Origin: Halohasta litorea
GTDB lineage: Archaea > Halobacteriota > Halobacteria > Halobacteriales > Haloferacaceae
Length of the DNA: 58,793 nt
Reading direction: 5' to 3'
NCBI RefSeq assembly: GCF_024494645.1
Contig: NZ_JANHDJ010000009.1
Location: forward strand, 1 to 58,793
Made by a program: the position numbers and the translations under genes. Below are positions 8,735 to 18,343 of the stretch, piece after piece; position 1 is the first letter of the stretch; each line of letters begins with the position of its first letter. The notes beneath the pieces are model-generated. The model was not told the DNA's origin, did no database searches, and worked only from the letters and a program-made list of their open reading frames with translations.

Positions 8735-9376
8735 GTGCCTATCCAAGAACCAGACCGCCTTACCGAGTATAGCAACTTTCCGGAATTAGAGTTTGTGGAG
8801 CGAGAGGCGACACCCGAGCGGTCGATAAAGTTGGGTATCCAACTTCATATGGCAGGATTGACACTGTCGGATATCGTCTCAGTCCTCGCTGGCCTGGGTG
8901 TCGAACGGTGTCGTTCTACCGCTCATACCTGGATTTAGAAGGCCGTTCTACAGCCGACAGAGGGGCAAAATCCGAATTACGTTGCGATCGACGAAACTGT
9001 AATTCGAGTGAATGGCCAACGCTACTGACCGTTTGCGGCGGTCGATCCCGACACAAGTCGCCTGTTACACGTGCGACTCTTCCCGACCAGAACCCAAGCA
9101 TTGACCGAGATGTTCCTCGCAGAACTCCGCGAGAAACATCTCGTCGACGATGCAATCTTTCTGGTCGATGGCGCACCCTGACTACAGGCGGCCTGCCATC
9201 GTCACTCGCTCCGATTCCAACATGTCACCCACGGAATCGGAATGCCGTCGAATGTGTATTCAAAGAGCTCAAACGCCGAACTCAAGCCTTCACTACCCAC
9301 TTCAGACACGCCCGTCCTGAAACCGCAGAAATAAGGCTGCAAGCGTTCGCCGTCTGCTTCAATCAGCTAATCTGAA
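8735..9376 (+). pseudogene. IS6-family transposase, decayed
   Basis: A continuous trace of an IS6-type transposase is visible but needs frame changes and crosses several stops. It begins near VPIQEPDRL, then LEFVEREATPERSIKLGIQL and the HTH region LTLSDIVSVLAGLGVERCRS. After a TAG at about 8936 it goes on as AIDETVIRVNGQRY (first Asp), FLVDGAP (second Asp) and, in another frame, NAVECVFKELKRRTQAF (Glu). Nonsense codons lie after GQRY and after VDGAP, and a small indel separates the last block. It cannot make an active enzyme. Similar IS6 elements are common in haloarchaea. Confidence 0.8.
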
Positions 9377-9439
9377 CAATGCCCGGCCCCAAATCATTAT
9401 ATCGCTAATGGTGGTTAGTTCAGGTAGCAGAATTCTCAA

Positions 9440-9570
9440 AGGTGGAGACTGTGACCGCTACGGACACGACTCAGTTTGAGTCTGTGTCTGCACGTCACGT
9501 CATCGAAACAGCAAGCTTGCCCTCGTGAGAGCAGGATTCCCCGCGCCACCGTGCGCGGGGTAACGTTCAA
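9440..9570 (+). mobile_element. Solo right end of a tnpB element (C-terminal relic plus hairpin)
   Basis: The frame before the hairpin reads TDTTQFESVSARHVIETASL, which parallels TnpB C-terminal tails (such as PVSAKRVVEAG in the relic at 24.4 kb). It is followed by a perfect hairpin ccccgcgc (9539-9546) / gcgcgggg (9553-9560). Nothing of the catalytic core remains. It is a leftover 3' end, directly upstream of the metal-transport gene pair. Confidence 0.6.
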
Positions 9571-9667
9571 TCTCATCAGTGACCTTCGAAGTCACGGCCT
9601 GAACCGAAACCAACAACACAGGACGGGTGGTATACTCTAATCTATGCTGGCTTTGCCAGCCGTGAGT

Positions 9668-10495
9668 ATGATTTCGGCAGTTCTAGTACAACTGAGTGAG
9701 ATCGGCATCGCGAGTGGCTATGGACTGGTGGTGTTTTTTCTGATTGGCCTCCTCGGCGGCGCACACTGTATTGGAATGTGCGGACCGCTCGTTGCAACCT
9801 ACGCCGAGCGTATGGAAACCGACGACCGCTGGTCTGGCGCACTCACTCTCCATGAAGTGCGGCAGCACGCGCTGTTCAACCTCGGCCGGACGATGAGCTA
9901 CGCCCTCATCGGGGCTGTCTTCGGGGCTGCTGGCGCGCTCCTCTACGGGACCATCGAGCTCGCCGGGATTCTCGGGCCAGTCCAAGGTGTCGTCGGCATC
10001 TGCATCGGCGTGGCAATCCTCGGGATGGGGATCACCCGATTGGCCGGCTACCAACAAGGAGCCGTCGAAGGTGTGATTGCCGATACTGGTATCGGATCAG
10101 TATTCGCGCGAACATACACAGTGATCTCGACACGGATCGACCGCTGGGTCAACGGCATCGGCATCGTCGGCCTCGGCGCCCTCCATGGATTGTTGCCGTG
10201 TATGCTGCTCTATCCCGCATTCCTGTATGCGTTCGCACAGGGCTCGCCTGTATATGGTCTCCTCTCGCTCGCCGCGCTTGGGCTCGGGACGATTCCTAGC
10301 GTGTTCCTCTACGGAACGGTGATCCAGTCAGTGAGCGCCCGCCAGCGACAGGTGGTCCACTATGGACTCGGTGTGTTGTTCATTGGGCTCGGATACGTCA
10401 TGTTAGCGATGGGGCTCATGCGGTTTGGCGTCGTGCTCCCGTTGCCCGACATCCCGTACTATCAACCAATCGCCGGCTCGGAGGCGGTTGCGTAA
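9668..10495 (+). CDS. DsbD/SafE-like sulfite-exporter-family membrane protein
   Basis: The protein has about 275 residues and six or more hydrophobic segments. It shows the signature GLLGGAHCIGMCGPLVATYA near the N-terminus and GALHGLLPCMLLYPAFLYAF in the second half, the two half-repeats of the DsbD_2/UreH-like TauE-SafE family. The cysteines in HCIGMC and LLPC are typical of proteins implicated in metal or redox transfer across the membrane. I start at 9668 because the AT-rich box (tatact, 9630) is too close to the ATG at 9644. It ends one base before the Cu ATPase start, an arrangement like ccoH/ccoI-type oxidase assembly modules. Confidence 0.8.
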   Translation: MISAVLVQLSEIGIASGYGLVVFFLIGLLGGAHCIGMCGPLVATYAERMETDDRWSGALTLHEVRQHALFNLGRTMSYALIGAVFGAAGALLYGTIELAGILGPVQGVVGICIGVAILGMGITRLAGYQQGAVEGVIADTGIGSVFARTYTVISTRIDRWVNGIGIVGLGALHGLLPCMLLYPAFLYAFAQGSPVYGLLSLAALGLGTIPSVFLYGTVIQSVSARQRQVVHYGLGVLFIGLGYVMLAMGLMRFGVVLPLPDIPYYQPIAGSEAVA

Positions 10496-10496
10496 C

Positions 10497-12932
10497 ATGT
10501 CCACCTGTACACTCTGTGACCTCCCCGCCGAAGACCCAATCATCGACGAGGCCATCGACGGCGAATTCTGCTGTCGGGGCTGTCTGGAGGTCGCACGCCT
10601 GGTTGACAACGGTGAGGACGCCGACCTCTCGATTGCGGCCGTCCGTGACCGCGTCGAGGCTGAGGATTCTCGACCAGATGTCCCCGAGGGCGCCGAAACG
10701 GCCTACCTCTCGATCGACGGTATGCACTGTCAGACCTGCGAAGGATTCATCGAACTCCTTGCCGAGGAAGAGGACGGTGTTCACGAGGCGCGTGCGAGCT
10801 ACGCGACCGAAATGGCGCAGGTGGTGTACGATCCGGCCCAGATCGATCGCAACGCGATCGCTGCGGCACTCAGTCGACTGGGCTATCAGGCCCGCGATCC
10901 CGACGAGGAAAACGACTCGCTGCGTTCGCGCGTCGAGTTCGGCAAATACCGTGCGGTGCTCGCGGCGGTACTGATGATGCCCGTGTTGATCCTCTACGTC
11001 CTGTTCATCTATCCGGTGTATCTCGGCATCTATCCCGAGAGCTTCCTCTACGGAAGTACCGTCGAGGCGATGGTGTTCGGGCCGCTCGCGGTCTGGAGCA
11101 CACTCATCGTTATCGGGCTCGGATACCCCATCTTCCGTGGGGCCTACGTGAGCCTGAAAGTCGGGCGCCCGAACATGGACGTGTTGATCGCCATCGCGGT
11201 GCTCGCAGCGTATCTCTACTCGCTGGCCACCTACCTCACGGGCGGGCGCGACCCATACTTCGACGTCGCAGTGATGGTCCTTGCAATCGTCACTATCGGC
11301 AACCATCTCGAGTCACGGGTCAAACGCGCTGCGCTCGGGAACCGCGCTGACCTCACGGATTCACGCGTCGATGACGCCCGCCGACTCGACGACGACAGCG
11401 AGGCCACCGAAACTATCGACATTGCAGCGTGTGAGCCTGGCGATCAGCTGTTAGTCAAACCTGGCGAACGGATCCCAGTCGACGGCCAGATCGTCGACGG
11501 GACTGCCGCGATCGACGAGGCACTCATCACAGGTGAATCTCTCCCGCAACGGAAATCCGTCGGGGACGACGTACTCGGCGGGTCGATCCTCACAGACAAT
11601 GCGGTTGTCGTCGAAGTTGGTCCAGAAAACACCAGTACGATGGATCGCCTCGTCGAACTCCTCTGGAACGTCAAGAGTTCTGCGACGGGTGTCCAGCATA
11701 TGGTCAACCGCTTTGCGGTACTGTTCGTTCCGTTCGTACTCGGGCTTGCCGTGCTAACTGCCATTGGCTGGTTCGTCCTCGGCAACGACCTAAACACAGC
11801 TATAATGGCCGGTGTCTCTGTGTTAGTGGTCTCGTGTCCGTGCTCGCTCGGGATCGCGACCCCGCTTGCTCTCGCGGCGGCCACCCGCGATGCCACCGAT
11901 AATCGCATACTCGTTCTCAACGAGACAGTGCTCGAGCGGATCGACGACTCCGCGGTCGTCGTGTTCGACAAGACTGGGACGCTCACCACGGGGGAGATGG
12001 AGCTTGTGGACGTCGCTGGCGACGATCCTGACGAAGTGCTTGCGATGGCGGCCGCCGTCGAACGCCGGTCAAGCCACCCCATCGCCGCTGCGATCGACGA
12101 TGCCGCCCCGCCGACCACGCGCTCGGTGTCGAGCTTCGAGAGCACCGACCGTACCGTGTCAGCGCTCGTCGACGATACCCGCGTAGTTATCGGCCATCCA
12201 GACTCCTTTGACGCCGACGAGTGGACGATACCTGCGGAGATCGAGACAGCCGTCACGGACGCCTACGAATCGGGCACTCATCCCACGGCGGTTGCCTGGG
12301 ACGGTGTCGTCCAGGGGATCGTCTCGGTCCGAGATACGCCGCGTGAGAACTGGGAACGCGTGGTTTCCGATCTCACGGATGCGGACCGGGAAATCGTCGT
12401 GCTGACCGGCGACGACGAACGGATGACCGAAACATTTGCAAACCATCCAGCGATCGATCACATATTTGCAGGCGTGCGCCCCGAGTCCAAGGAAGCGATC
12501 GTCCAGGGTTTCCGGGAGCGCGGGACGACGACAATGATCGGCGATGGAACGAACGACGCGCCCGCCCTCGCGAGCGCAGACCTCGGGATCGCGGTCTCGA
12601 GCGGCACCGATCTGGCGATCGAGGCGGCCGACGCGGTGGTACTGGACGACCGTCTCAACGCGGTTCCCGAGGTCTTCGAGCTGGCGAGTGAAACACGAGG
12701 CCGAATCAAACAGAACCTGCTCTGGGCGGCTGGCTACAACGCGATCGCGCTTCCACTGGCAATGACTGGCGTGATCACGCCGTTGATCGCCGCCGTTATG
12801 ATGGCGGTCAGTAGTCTCATCGTCGTCTTCAACTCGAAGCGCCGCCTGCTCTCGGCGAACGGAGATCAGGTGGCTGCGACCGACTCTAGCGAAGGCAACG
12901 ATCAACTTGGATCTCCCGCACACTCAGACTGA
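10497..12932 (+). CDS. Cu+-type P1B ATPase, CcoI/FixI-like
   Basis: The 811-residue protein starts one base after the previous stop (MSTCTLC). Domains in order: an N-terminal Cys domain (CTLC...FCCRGC, residues 4-33), an HMA domain (GMHCQTCEGF, C78 and C81), membrane helices, the actuator TGES (from residue 345), the metal site CPC (447-449), the phosphorylation site DKTGT (D491), SSHP and GDGTNDAP (about 682). CPC predicts Cu(I) transport. The N-terminal Cys domain and the SafE-like partner match CcoI/FixI ATPases that metallate respiratory oxidases rather than detoxification pumps. No oxidase gene is in the window, so this role is an inference. Cu/Ag efflux is the alternative. Confidence 0.88.
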   Translation: MSTCTLCDLPAEDPIIDEAIDGEFCCRGCLEVARLVDNGEDADLSIAAVRDRVEAEDSRPDVPEGAETAYLSIDGMHCQTCEGFIELLAEEEDGVHEARASYATEMAQVVYDPAQIDRNAIAAALSRLGYQARDPDEENDSLRSRVEFGKYRAVLAAVLMMPVLILYVLFIYPVYLGIYPESFLYGSTVEAMVFGPLAVWSTLIVIGLGYPIFRGAYVSLKVGRPNMDVLIAIAVLAAYLYSLATYLTGGRDPYFDVAVMVLAIVTIGNHLESRVKRAALGNRADLTDSRVDDARRLDDDSEATETIDIAACEPGDQLLVKPGERIPVDGQIVDGTAAIDEALITGESLPQRKSVGDDVLGGSILTDNAVVVEVGPENTSTMDRLVELLWNVKSSATGVQHMVNRFAVLFVPFVLGLAVLTAIGWFVLGNDLNTAIMAGVSVLVVSCPCSLGIATPLALAAATRDATDNRILVLNETVLERIDDSAVVVFDKTGTLTTGEMELVDVAGDDPDEVLAMAAAVERRSSHPIAAAIDDAAPPTTRSVSSFESTDRTVSALVDDTRVVIGHPDSFDADEWTIPAEIETAVTDAYESGTHPTAVAWDGVVQGIVSVRDTPRENWERVVSDLTDADREIVVLTGDDERMTETFANHPAIDHIFAGVRPESKEAIVQGFRERGTTTMIGDGTNDAPALASADLGIAVSSGTDLAIEAADAVVLDDRLNAVPEVFELASETRGRIKQNLLWAAGYNAIALPLAMTGVITPLIAAVMMAVSSLIVVFNSKRRLLSANGDQVAATDSSEGNDQLGSPAHSD

Positions 12933-13138
12933 ACGGTCAATCGCCAAGCATCAACTGTGATTTTGTGAATGTTTCCTCGGAGGCACGCTCGTAGTGTCGT
13001 TCGACGACCACCCAACTGGTTTCGAACAACAACCAACGAAAACTGCCCTTCAGTTAGCCGTCCACCGGATCTCCTCGACGAGTTCGAACAGTTGCACGAC
13101 GGACAGTACCATCTCTCGAGACCGGCTGCATCCGTCAC

Positions 13139-13660
13139 TCACCGCTGTGTCTGGCCACCATCGACAGGAAGCGCGTGCCCAGTGACGAACGAAGCGTCGT
13201 CCGAGCAGAGCCACATGATCACGCTCGCCACTTCGGCGGGATCGGCCGGTCGACCCATCGGCACGCCAGCGGTGACTTCATCCTGTTCCTCGGGAGACAT
13301 CGATCGGAGGGCAGGTGTGTTCACAATTGTTGGGCAGACCGCATTAACTCTAATACCGTCTGTGGCGAATTCGAGCGCGACCGATCGCGTGAGCCCAACA
13401 ACACCGTGTTTGCTCGCGCTGTAGGGCGTCCGACCTGGACTGCCCCGTATCCCGGCGTGTGAGGCAGTGTTGACGATAGCCCCACCACCGGAGTCCAGAA
13501 GAGCCGGTATCTCGTGTTTCAGCCCGAGCCACACGCCTTTCTGGGAGATGCTGGTGACACGATCCCAATCTTTCTCGGAGATGTCGGTTACCGGCGCGCG
13601 ATCGGCTCCAGCGGCGACGTTGTTCACTGCGAAATCGAGACTGCCGTACAGTAGCAAAAT
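13139..13660 (-). pseudogene. Short-chain dehydrogenase/reductase lacking its N-terminus
   Basis: The remaining piece has classical SDR blocks: LDFAVNNVAAGADRAP (altered NNAG region), GGGAIVNTASHAGIRG, the catalytic pair YSASKHG, ALEFATDGIRVNAVCPTIVNTP and the tail FVTGHALPVDGG. The first 75 or so residues with the TGxxxGIG cofactor motif are absent. Upstream codons (about 13660-13729) encode unrelated AT-rich sequence leading into the integrase gene. The gene was apparently cut when the neighbouring island inserted or rearranged. Without the dinucleotide-binding loop it cannot be a working enzyme. Confidence 0.8.
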
Positions 13661-13728
13661 CATAGCTAGTATAAAAATTTTGGACAGAGAGGTAGACGAG
13701 AGCTGTTCACAGACCGTTTTGGAGGACA

Positions 13729-14889
13729 TCAGGAATCGTCTCCCTCTCCAAGAGTTTCTGCTATAATCTTTCGACGGAGTTCGCGTTTCTCTTCTGTAGT
13801 TCGCTCATCATAGTGCTTTTCTATGATTTCTTCACTGACATCACAGCGGTCGCTGAGTACCTCTTTTGGTACACCCTCCCTCATCATGTGGGTCAAGTAA
13901 CCATGCTTGGTAGCGTGGGGAGCTTCGCTATCCGGACACTTTGATGCGTGATCTTTTGAGCTGGCAGCTTGGCAATCCTCTGGATCACGGTTGTCCGGGC
14001 ATGATTTTCCGATCTTACACGGACGCGTCCACTTGTAGAAGTATGTTCGAATCGTGCTCTTAGCAAGTCTTCCTTGAGATGTTGTCAGCAATGGTTTACG
14101 CCCATCAATCTCTTTTTCAATCCGTTGATTCTTGATATAATCTCCGATCAGCTCTGCAAGTTCTTTGCTGATATTGACCTGTTGCTCACTCTTTTCATTA
14201 TTTTTTAGGCGGGTATAACCATCGTCGTGATGTTTAAAATCGAGATACGGACTCGATTGATTTACATGGGCATCACATAGGTCAAGTGAGTGAACACCAC
14301 CGAGACGTCGTCCTGTTACTTCGAAAATCTTGATCGAAACATGTTCGCGCGAGGCATAGTGATATTGTGCCAGATAGGATGTGACATCTCGGAGATAATC
14401 AATCTCTAATTCGACATCCCGAACTCCTTCTCCATTTTTGAGAGTAGGTGGATTTACTTTGTCTGCAGTGTCCCGTTTTACACCATCAATTGATTCGAGA
14501 TAGTTGAGAAAATCCCTAAGAAGGTAGAGTTCATCGCGCATCGTTTTCTTAGCCAATTTATCGACCTTCTCTGAGGATTCATTTTTACGCCATTTTGAAT
14601 AACCCGCAATTTCTCTCCCTCCGAAATCATTTAGATTTTTTATATCTTCCTTTTTACAGTAAGTTTCTAAATTTTCTAATTTTCTTTTGTATTCTTTTTT
14701 AGTTTTTGTCGAAACATCTCCTTCACGCGACTGTATATATAAGCTTATGGCTTCTTCAGGTGTGATTGAATGGAGATCGCCAAATTCATTCAATAAGGCC
14801 TGTACGTCTTGTATTGACAGTTTCTCTGCGGTCTCCGTTGAGTTGCTTGAACTCACGTTCTGAGATTGTGCGCCATTAAATTCATTCAA
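13729..14889 (-). CDS. Tyrosine recombinase / integrase
   Basis: This 386-residue protein has an N-terminal SAM-like core-binding domain (TKTKKEYKRKLENLETYCKK) and a C-terminal catalytic domain. Candidate catalytic residues are R in EVTGRRLGGVHSLDL, the HATKHGYLTHMM box (an HxxRH-like motif with K in place of R) and the tyrosine in EEIIEKHYDE. A Cys-rich insertion (CKIGKSCPDNRDPEDCQ) precedes the second box, as in several haloarchaeal integrases. It is AT-richer than its surroundings and is probably the mobility gene of the 13.7-16.4 kb island. Its 3' end abuts the truncated SDR gene. Confidence 0.85.
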   Translation of the reverse strand: MNEFNGAQSQNVSSSNSTETAEKLSIQDVQALLNEFGDLHSITPEEAISLYIQSREGDVSTKTKKEYKRKLENLETYCKKEDIKNLNDFGGREIAGYSKWRKNESSEKVDKLAKKTMRDELYLLRDFLNYLESIDGVKRDTADKVNPPTLKNGEGVRDVELEIDYLRDVTSYLAQYHYASREHVSIKIFEVTGRRLGGVHSLDLCDAHVNQSSPYLDFKHHDDGYTRLKNNEKSEQQVNISKELAELIGDYIKNQRIEKEIDGRKPLLTTSQGRLAKSTIRTYFYKWTRPCKIGKSCPDNRDPEDCQAASSKDHASKCPDSEAPHATKHGYLTHMMREGVPKEVLSDRCDVSEEIIEKHYDERTTEEKRELRRKIIAETLGEGDDS

Positions 14890-14961
14890 ACTAAAAATAA
14901 ATTTAGAAAAGAAAAACTATGGAATTATTTTTGGGGAAAATTATAAATATGGGTTCCAAAT

Positions 14962-15357
14962 ATGAATCGAAGAAATTTCCTTACAACGGTCGCAGCAGCA
15001 AGTACAACAGTCTCTTTAGCAGGTTGTACTGGTGGGAGAGATTCCCCAGAGCAAGTCGTAGAAGACTATTATTCAGCACTTTTCGACGGTGATTACGAAG
15101 AAGCAACATCGTACGTTGAAGGAGATCTCGATGGCGAGCTGACCAGATCATTCATCATCGAACAGGGTTCGTTGGCAGAGCCAGGCAATGCAGAAACTGA
15201 AGGAGTAACACTTCTCGAAGAATCGAAGGATTACGTTGTCATTGAAGCAGTTGCTGGTTTCGATACTACGAATGGTCTCATGACGACAACATTCCGTTTC
15301 GAGCTAGAAACTATTGATGATGAGTGGAAAATCACAACTAGTGAATTAGTGGAATAG
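14962..15357 (+). CDS. Secreted lipoprotein, NTF2/DUF4878-like
   Basis: The 131-residue protein starts MNRRNFLTTVAAASTTVSLA followed by GCTGG, a twin-arginine-like signal (RRNF) ending in a lipobox (LAGC) at about residue 22. The mature part begins SPEQVVEDYYSALFDGDYEEA, the pattern of small NTF2-like lipoproteins (DUF4878 type), and ends DDEWKITTSELVE. It should be exported folded and lipid-anchored outside the cell. Function is unknown. It is divergent from the integrase and shares its AT-rich composition, so it is likely island cargo. Confidence 0.75.
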   Translation: MNRRNFLTTVAAASTTVSLAGCTGGRDSPEQVVEDYYSALFDGDYEEATSYVEGDLDGELTRSFIIEQGSLAEPGNAETEGVTLLEESKDYVVIEAVAGFDTTNGLMTTTFRFELETIDDEWKITTSELVE

Positions 15358-15383
15358 GAAATATCTATTTCATTCACTATGTC

Positions 15384-16406
15384 TCACCCTTCTGTAAAAT
15401 CTGCTTTTGTATTCCAACTTCGGAGGTTCAATTGTGATGGTCTGGGAACTCCTATAAATACATCTGGATATTCTGGAAGTTTTTCTTCATCTGGCATTAT
15501 TCCTTCCTCAATTAGATACTCCCTATGTAATTCTATTAATTCTCTTTGTATCCATCTAAATTCTGCTGGATTTTCTCTAAAGCTAAAGCTTAAAGCTGTA
15601 TTAAAGGAGTTATTTTTGGGGTGATTTATATGATATGCTATTTTCTTAGCTTTCTTTTGATTCCTATTTATGGCCTTTTTTACTTCAAGAAGTTTACTAA
15701 CTTTCGTATAAGGGATTGACAAATCATCCTGTATCGTGTCTAATGGAACTTCTTCTATGTCATTGACACCTCTCCCGAGATCTTGTTTTATTTTTTGGAT
15801 ATCTAACTCAAATACATTATTTTCTAGGTAGAAGCTAAGAAGAGAAGGTCTAGCTAAGCCTTCTTTAGACTCATGGGCAAGGATTCGAATTAATTGTTCT
15901 GTCTTATTTTTAGGAGGCGTGGCTAGAGAGATCGTTCTATTTGGGTATTGTAGTTTGTTTTTTGTTGCTTCATTTTCTATACGATGCTTTTTTCCATATT
16001 CCATTAGGCTAAAAAATTCGCCAACATCATTATTACGCCACCAAGTCACTGTGTTTTCTACTCCCTTGTTAATTCCTCTTTGAAAATTATTTTCAGAAAC
16101 AGAATTGAATAAGATTGAGGTCACATTTTTTATAAATGGGAAATCATATCTCTCATGCACCACTAGATCGTTCAAACCGTCTCTTGCTGCCTTTTCATCA
16201 TGATCTGTTAGTTTAGATCTCTCATCTATATCTGCATAGTTCATAATTGCAGATTGCACGATCTCTCTTGCTTCTTCAGGGGGTATTTCTCGAAGGAAGG
16301 GGAGGTCTGCAATGGATTTTCTAAATTTTTCACGTATTGGCTTCTTTTTGCCTTCGTCCTGATCATCCCAATTTTCAATTATTTTCTTTTGTCTATCGGT
16401 TAGCAT
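15384..16406 (-). CDS. Hypothetical island protein, 340 residues
   Basis: I do not recognise a family. The protein is rich in Lys, Glu, Asn and Ile and is less acidic than typical haloarchaeal proteins, in line with the AT-rich island DNA. No signal peptide or membrane helix is visible. Predicted helical stretches include ENNFQRGINKGVENTVTWW and EFRWIQRELIELHREYLIEE, and the end reads GVPRPSQLNLRSWN. It converges on the lipoprotein gene with 26 bases between the stops. The ATG at 16406 is the first in frame. Confidence 0.65.
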   Translation of the reverse strand: MLTDRQKKIIENWDDQDEGKKKPIREKFRKSIADLPFLREIPPEEAREIVQSAIMNYADIDERSKLTDHDEKAARDGLNDLVVHERYDFPFIKNVTSILFNSVSENNFQRGINKGVENTVTWWRNNDVGEFFSLMEYGKKHRIENEATKNKLQYPNRTISLATPPKNKTEQLIRILAHESKEGLARPSLLSFYLENNVFELDIQKIKQDLGRGVNDIEEVPLDTIQDDLSIPYTKVSKLLEVKKAINRNQKKAKKIAYHINHPKNNSFNTALSFSFRENPAEFRWIQRELIELHREYLIEEGIMPDEEKLPEYPDVFIGVPRPSQLNLRSWNTKADFTEG

Positions 16407-16472
16407 TACTTACAGATGATGATTCATGGTTAAAAATTCTACCAATAATAACTATCTGAGTAATAGATCTAA

Positions 16473-16925
16473 TTGGGTTATCGGTGGGTGTCGACACTAT
16501 CAAAACAGATCTTGAGATGGCCCATTCAACGTCCTAAATACATTGATCAACTCGAAGAGATGGATCTCCTTGCCCGACATGAGGATGATCGCCCGCCGCC
16601 GGTTACTGCCGAGCCAATTCGTTTATTTAGCGATACAGATGGCAATGGTCTCGTCGCATCTCCAGCATTGATTGATGCGATTGGTCGACAACTCGACACA
16701 GATGATATTCGAGTCTTCGTTGATCGACAAGGCGTGCCAAAACTCGCGGCAGCACTGCACTATGCTGTTCGAATCCGGAATGCAGAACTCACCCAACGGG
16801 CTGCAGCCTCAAAGCTCGATGTCCATTTAGTTGATGCGATGACCATCTTTTCCGCGCTTGAAAATGTACTTGATAATGCAATCACGTACGACCCATATCT
16901 TTCAGAAACTATCCAGCTTGATTGA
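16473..16925 (+). pseudogene. Decayed HTH regulator, paralog of the next gene
   Basis: From YIDQLEEMDLLARHEDDRPP onward the peptide aligns by eye with the downstream 205-residue HTH protein (YLHRLERAGLI onward) to the same C-terminal helices (LDVHLVDAMTIFSALENVL against LSHGTTYDLLEALYEI). The recognition helix is broken: a different frame encodes VDTIKTDLEMAHSTS then TAA, just before the in-frame RPKYIDQL. With no N-terminus beyond 16470 it is a truncated, frameshifted copy cut by the AT-rich island on its left. The nominal ATG at 16473 is therefore not meaningful. Confidence 0.6.
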
Positions 16926-16964
16926 TACGAACGTTTATTGTTTCGAGTTTCGTAACTCTACACA

Positions 16965-17582
16965 ATGAGTTACGATACCGAACACGTGCGCAATGCGGGC
17001 AACGGTCCCACGATGATTACTGGGCTTCCTACGTTCACAGACCTACTCACAAATACGAACCTCGCTGACCTGTACACCGTTATTCGCCAGTCGCCAGGTG
17101 TGACTGCTCCCGAACTCATCGATCAAGTAGCGGTCTCAAAAAAGACGGTCTACGAGTATCTACATAGGTTAGAACGTGCAGGGCTAATTAGTGAAACAGA
17201 AAATAGCGGCGGCACAAGTGCTTACGACGCAGAGGAGTTTGAACTGACACTCACGATTCGTGGGATAGAGATCACGATCACTCCCAAGCTCGTTGCAGTC
17301 ATTGCACAGTCTGATGAGTATCCGATCATCAAGCGTGTCTGTGATGAACACGGATTTGTGACATTTGCACTTGCTCACGATCTGATCAACGCACATAGCG
17401 ACGGCGATGTCACGATTCGACAAATTGCTACGCTGGCCGATCTCTCACACGGTACAACCTACGATCTCCTCGAAGCACTCTACGAGATTCACGATCTCGG
17501 TGGCGACGAGCCTAGTCCAACTACATATACTCCCGATGACGTGGTCGACGACGATTTGCAGTCAGAGTTGACCGACGAATAG
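16965..17582 (+). CDS. Winged-HTH protein (haloarchaeal DUF7437-like), possible antitoxin
   Basis: The 205-residue protein has a winged HTH at residues 25-70 (LADLYTVIRQSPGVTAPELI, then VSKKTVYEYLHRLERAGLI). A second conserved part runs from PKLVAVIAQSDEYPIIKRV to HGTTYDLLEALYEI. Its stop TAG directly precedes the ATG of a PIN-like gene with zero spacing, the arrangement expected for an antitoxin-toxin or regulator-effector pair. A decayed paralog lies upstream and another related protein lies near 42.5 kb. The family name is from memory and should be treated as tentative. The HTH is clear. Confidence 0.7.
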   Translation: MSYDTEHVRNAGNGPTMITGLPTFTDLLTNTNLADLYTVIRQSPGVTAPELIDQVAVSKKTVYEYLHRLERAGLISETENSGGTSAYDAEEFELTLTIRGIEITITPKLVAVIAQSDEYPIIKRVCDEHGFVTFALAHDLINAHSDGDVTIRQIATLADLSHGTTYDLLEALYEIHDLGGDEPSPTTYTPDDVVDDDLQSELTDE

Positions 17583-18158
17583 ATGACTCGGTCAGAGCAA
17601 CTGTACACGGCGAATATTGTGGATACAGTCATCTTTCGAAGTCTGGGTAAATCACCAAGCCCTCAGTTACGGTCGTTGAAACGAGCCATCGCTGGGGCAG
17701 GCACAGAACTCTGGGTTTCACCATCGATCTACCGTGAGTTGACGAACTACGGTGAGGACCCCCCAAGGAATCCGTATCTTGATACAGGCATTGAGGAAGG
17801 ATGGATTCGCGTGTCAACTTCGCTACCGAATAATCGGAACACCACATTTGAATCGGTTACAGACCCTATTGAACAGGCACAGCACCTCGCAGATGAGTAT
17901 TTGAACCAACAGAGCAAGTATCCAAATACGAATAACTGGCGAGACGCATCTGTGGTTGCGTTGGCTGTACGATTGTTTGAACAAAACACTCGAATCCGCA
18001 TTGTCACTCACACAGCAGATACGGCTCTGGCTCAGGCTTGCGCCCGTATTCCTCCTGAATTCGGGTACTACGATATTGAATCACGGTACTACAACCCACC
18101 ACAGAAAGCGAAAAAACAGTTCCCAACCGTCGAATCGCTTTCGTGGAGTACAAAATAG
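17583..18158 (+). CDS. PIN-like domain protein, possible toxin
   Basis: The 191-residue protein has the spacing of acidic residues expected in a PIN nuclease: Asp in NIVDTVIF (about 14), Glu in SPSIYRELTNYG (about 49), Asp in NWRDASVVALAVRLF (about 118) and Asp in IVTHTADTALAQAC (about 141). PIN proteins are Mg-dependent RNases, often toxins in VapBC-type modules. It starts immediately after the stop of the HTH gene. It is longer than a typical VapC (about 135 residues) and has a C-terminal extension. Divergence means PIN assignment is by pattern only. Confidence 0.6.
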   Translation: MTRSEQLYTANIVDTVIFRSLGKSPSPQLRSLKRAIAGAGTELWVSPSIYRELTNYGEDPPRNPYLDTGIEEGWIRVSTSLPNNRNTTFESVTDPIEQAQHLADEYLNQQSKYPNTNNWRDASVVALAVRLFEQNTRIRIVTHTADTALAQACARIPPEFGYYDIESRYYNPPQKAKKQFPTVESLSWSTK

Positions 18159-18343
18159 GAATGAGATCCCTGCAGCGCAAGATTCAGAATGGCCTAATCG
18201 GGGTGAGATTGGTTTTGGGAGATCGGTAGAGATGATGGAGCGATCTAATCAAGCTTTACAACACTTAGAGACTGTATTCAGCAAAGAGGGCATGACGAAT
18301 CGATATAGCCGGGTTCTGCCCGCTTCGTTCGAGCACCTACCGT

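Noticed and set aside
10416-11306. Minus-strand frame of 296 codons opposite the Cu ATPase
   Set aside because: His/Val/Asp-rich antisense artefact of the ATPase gene.
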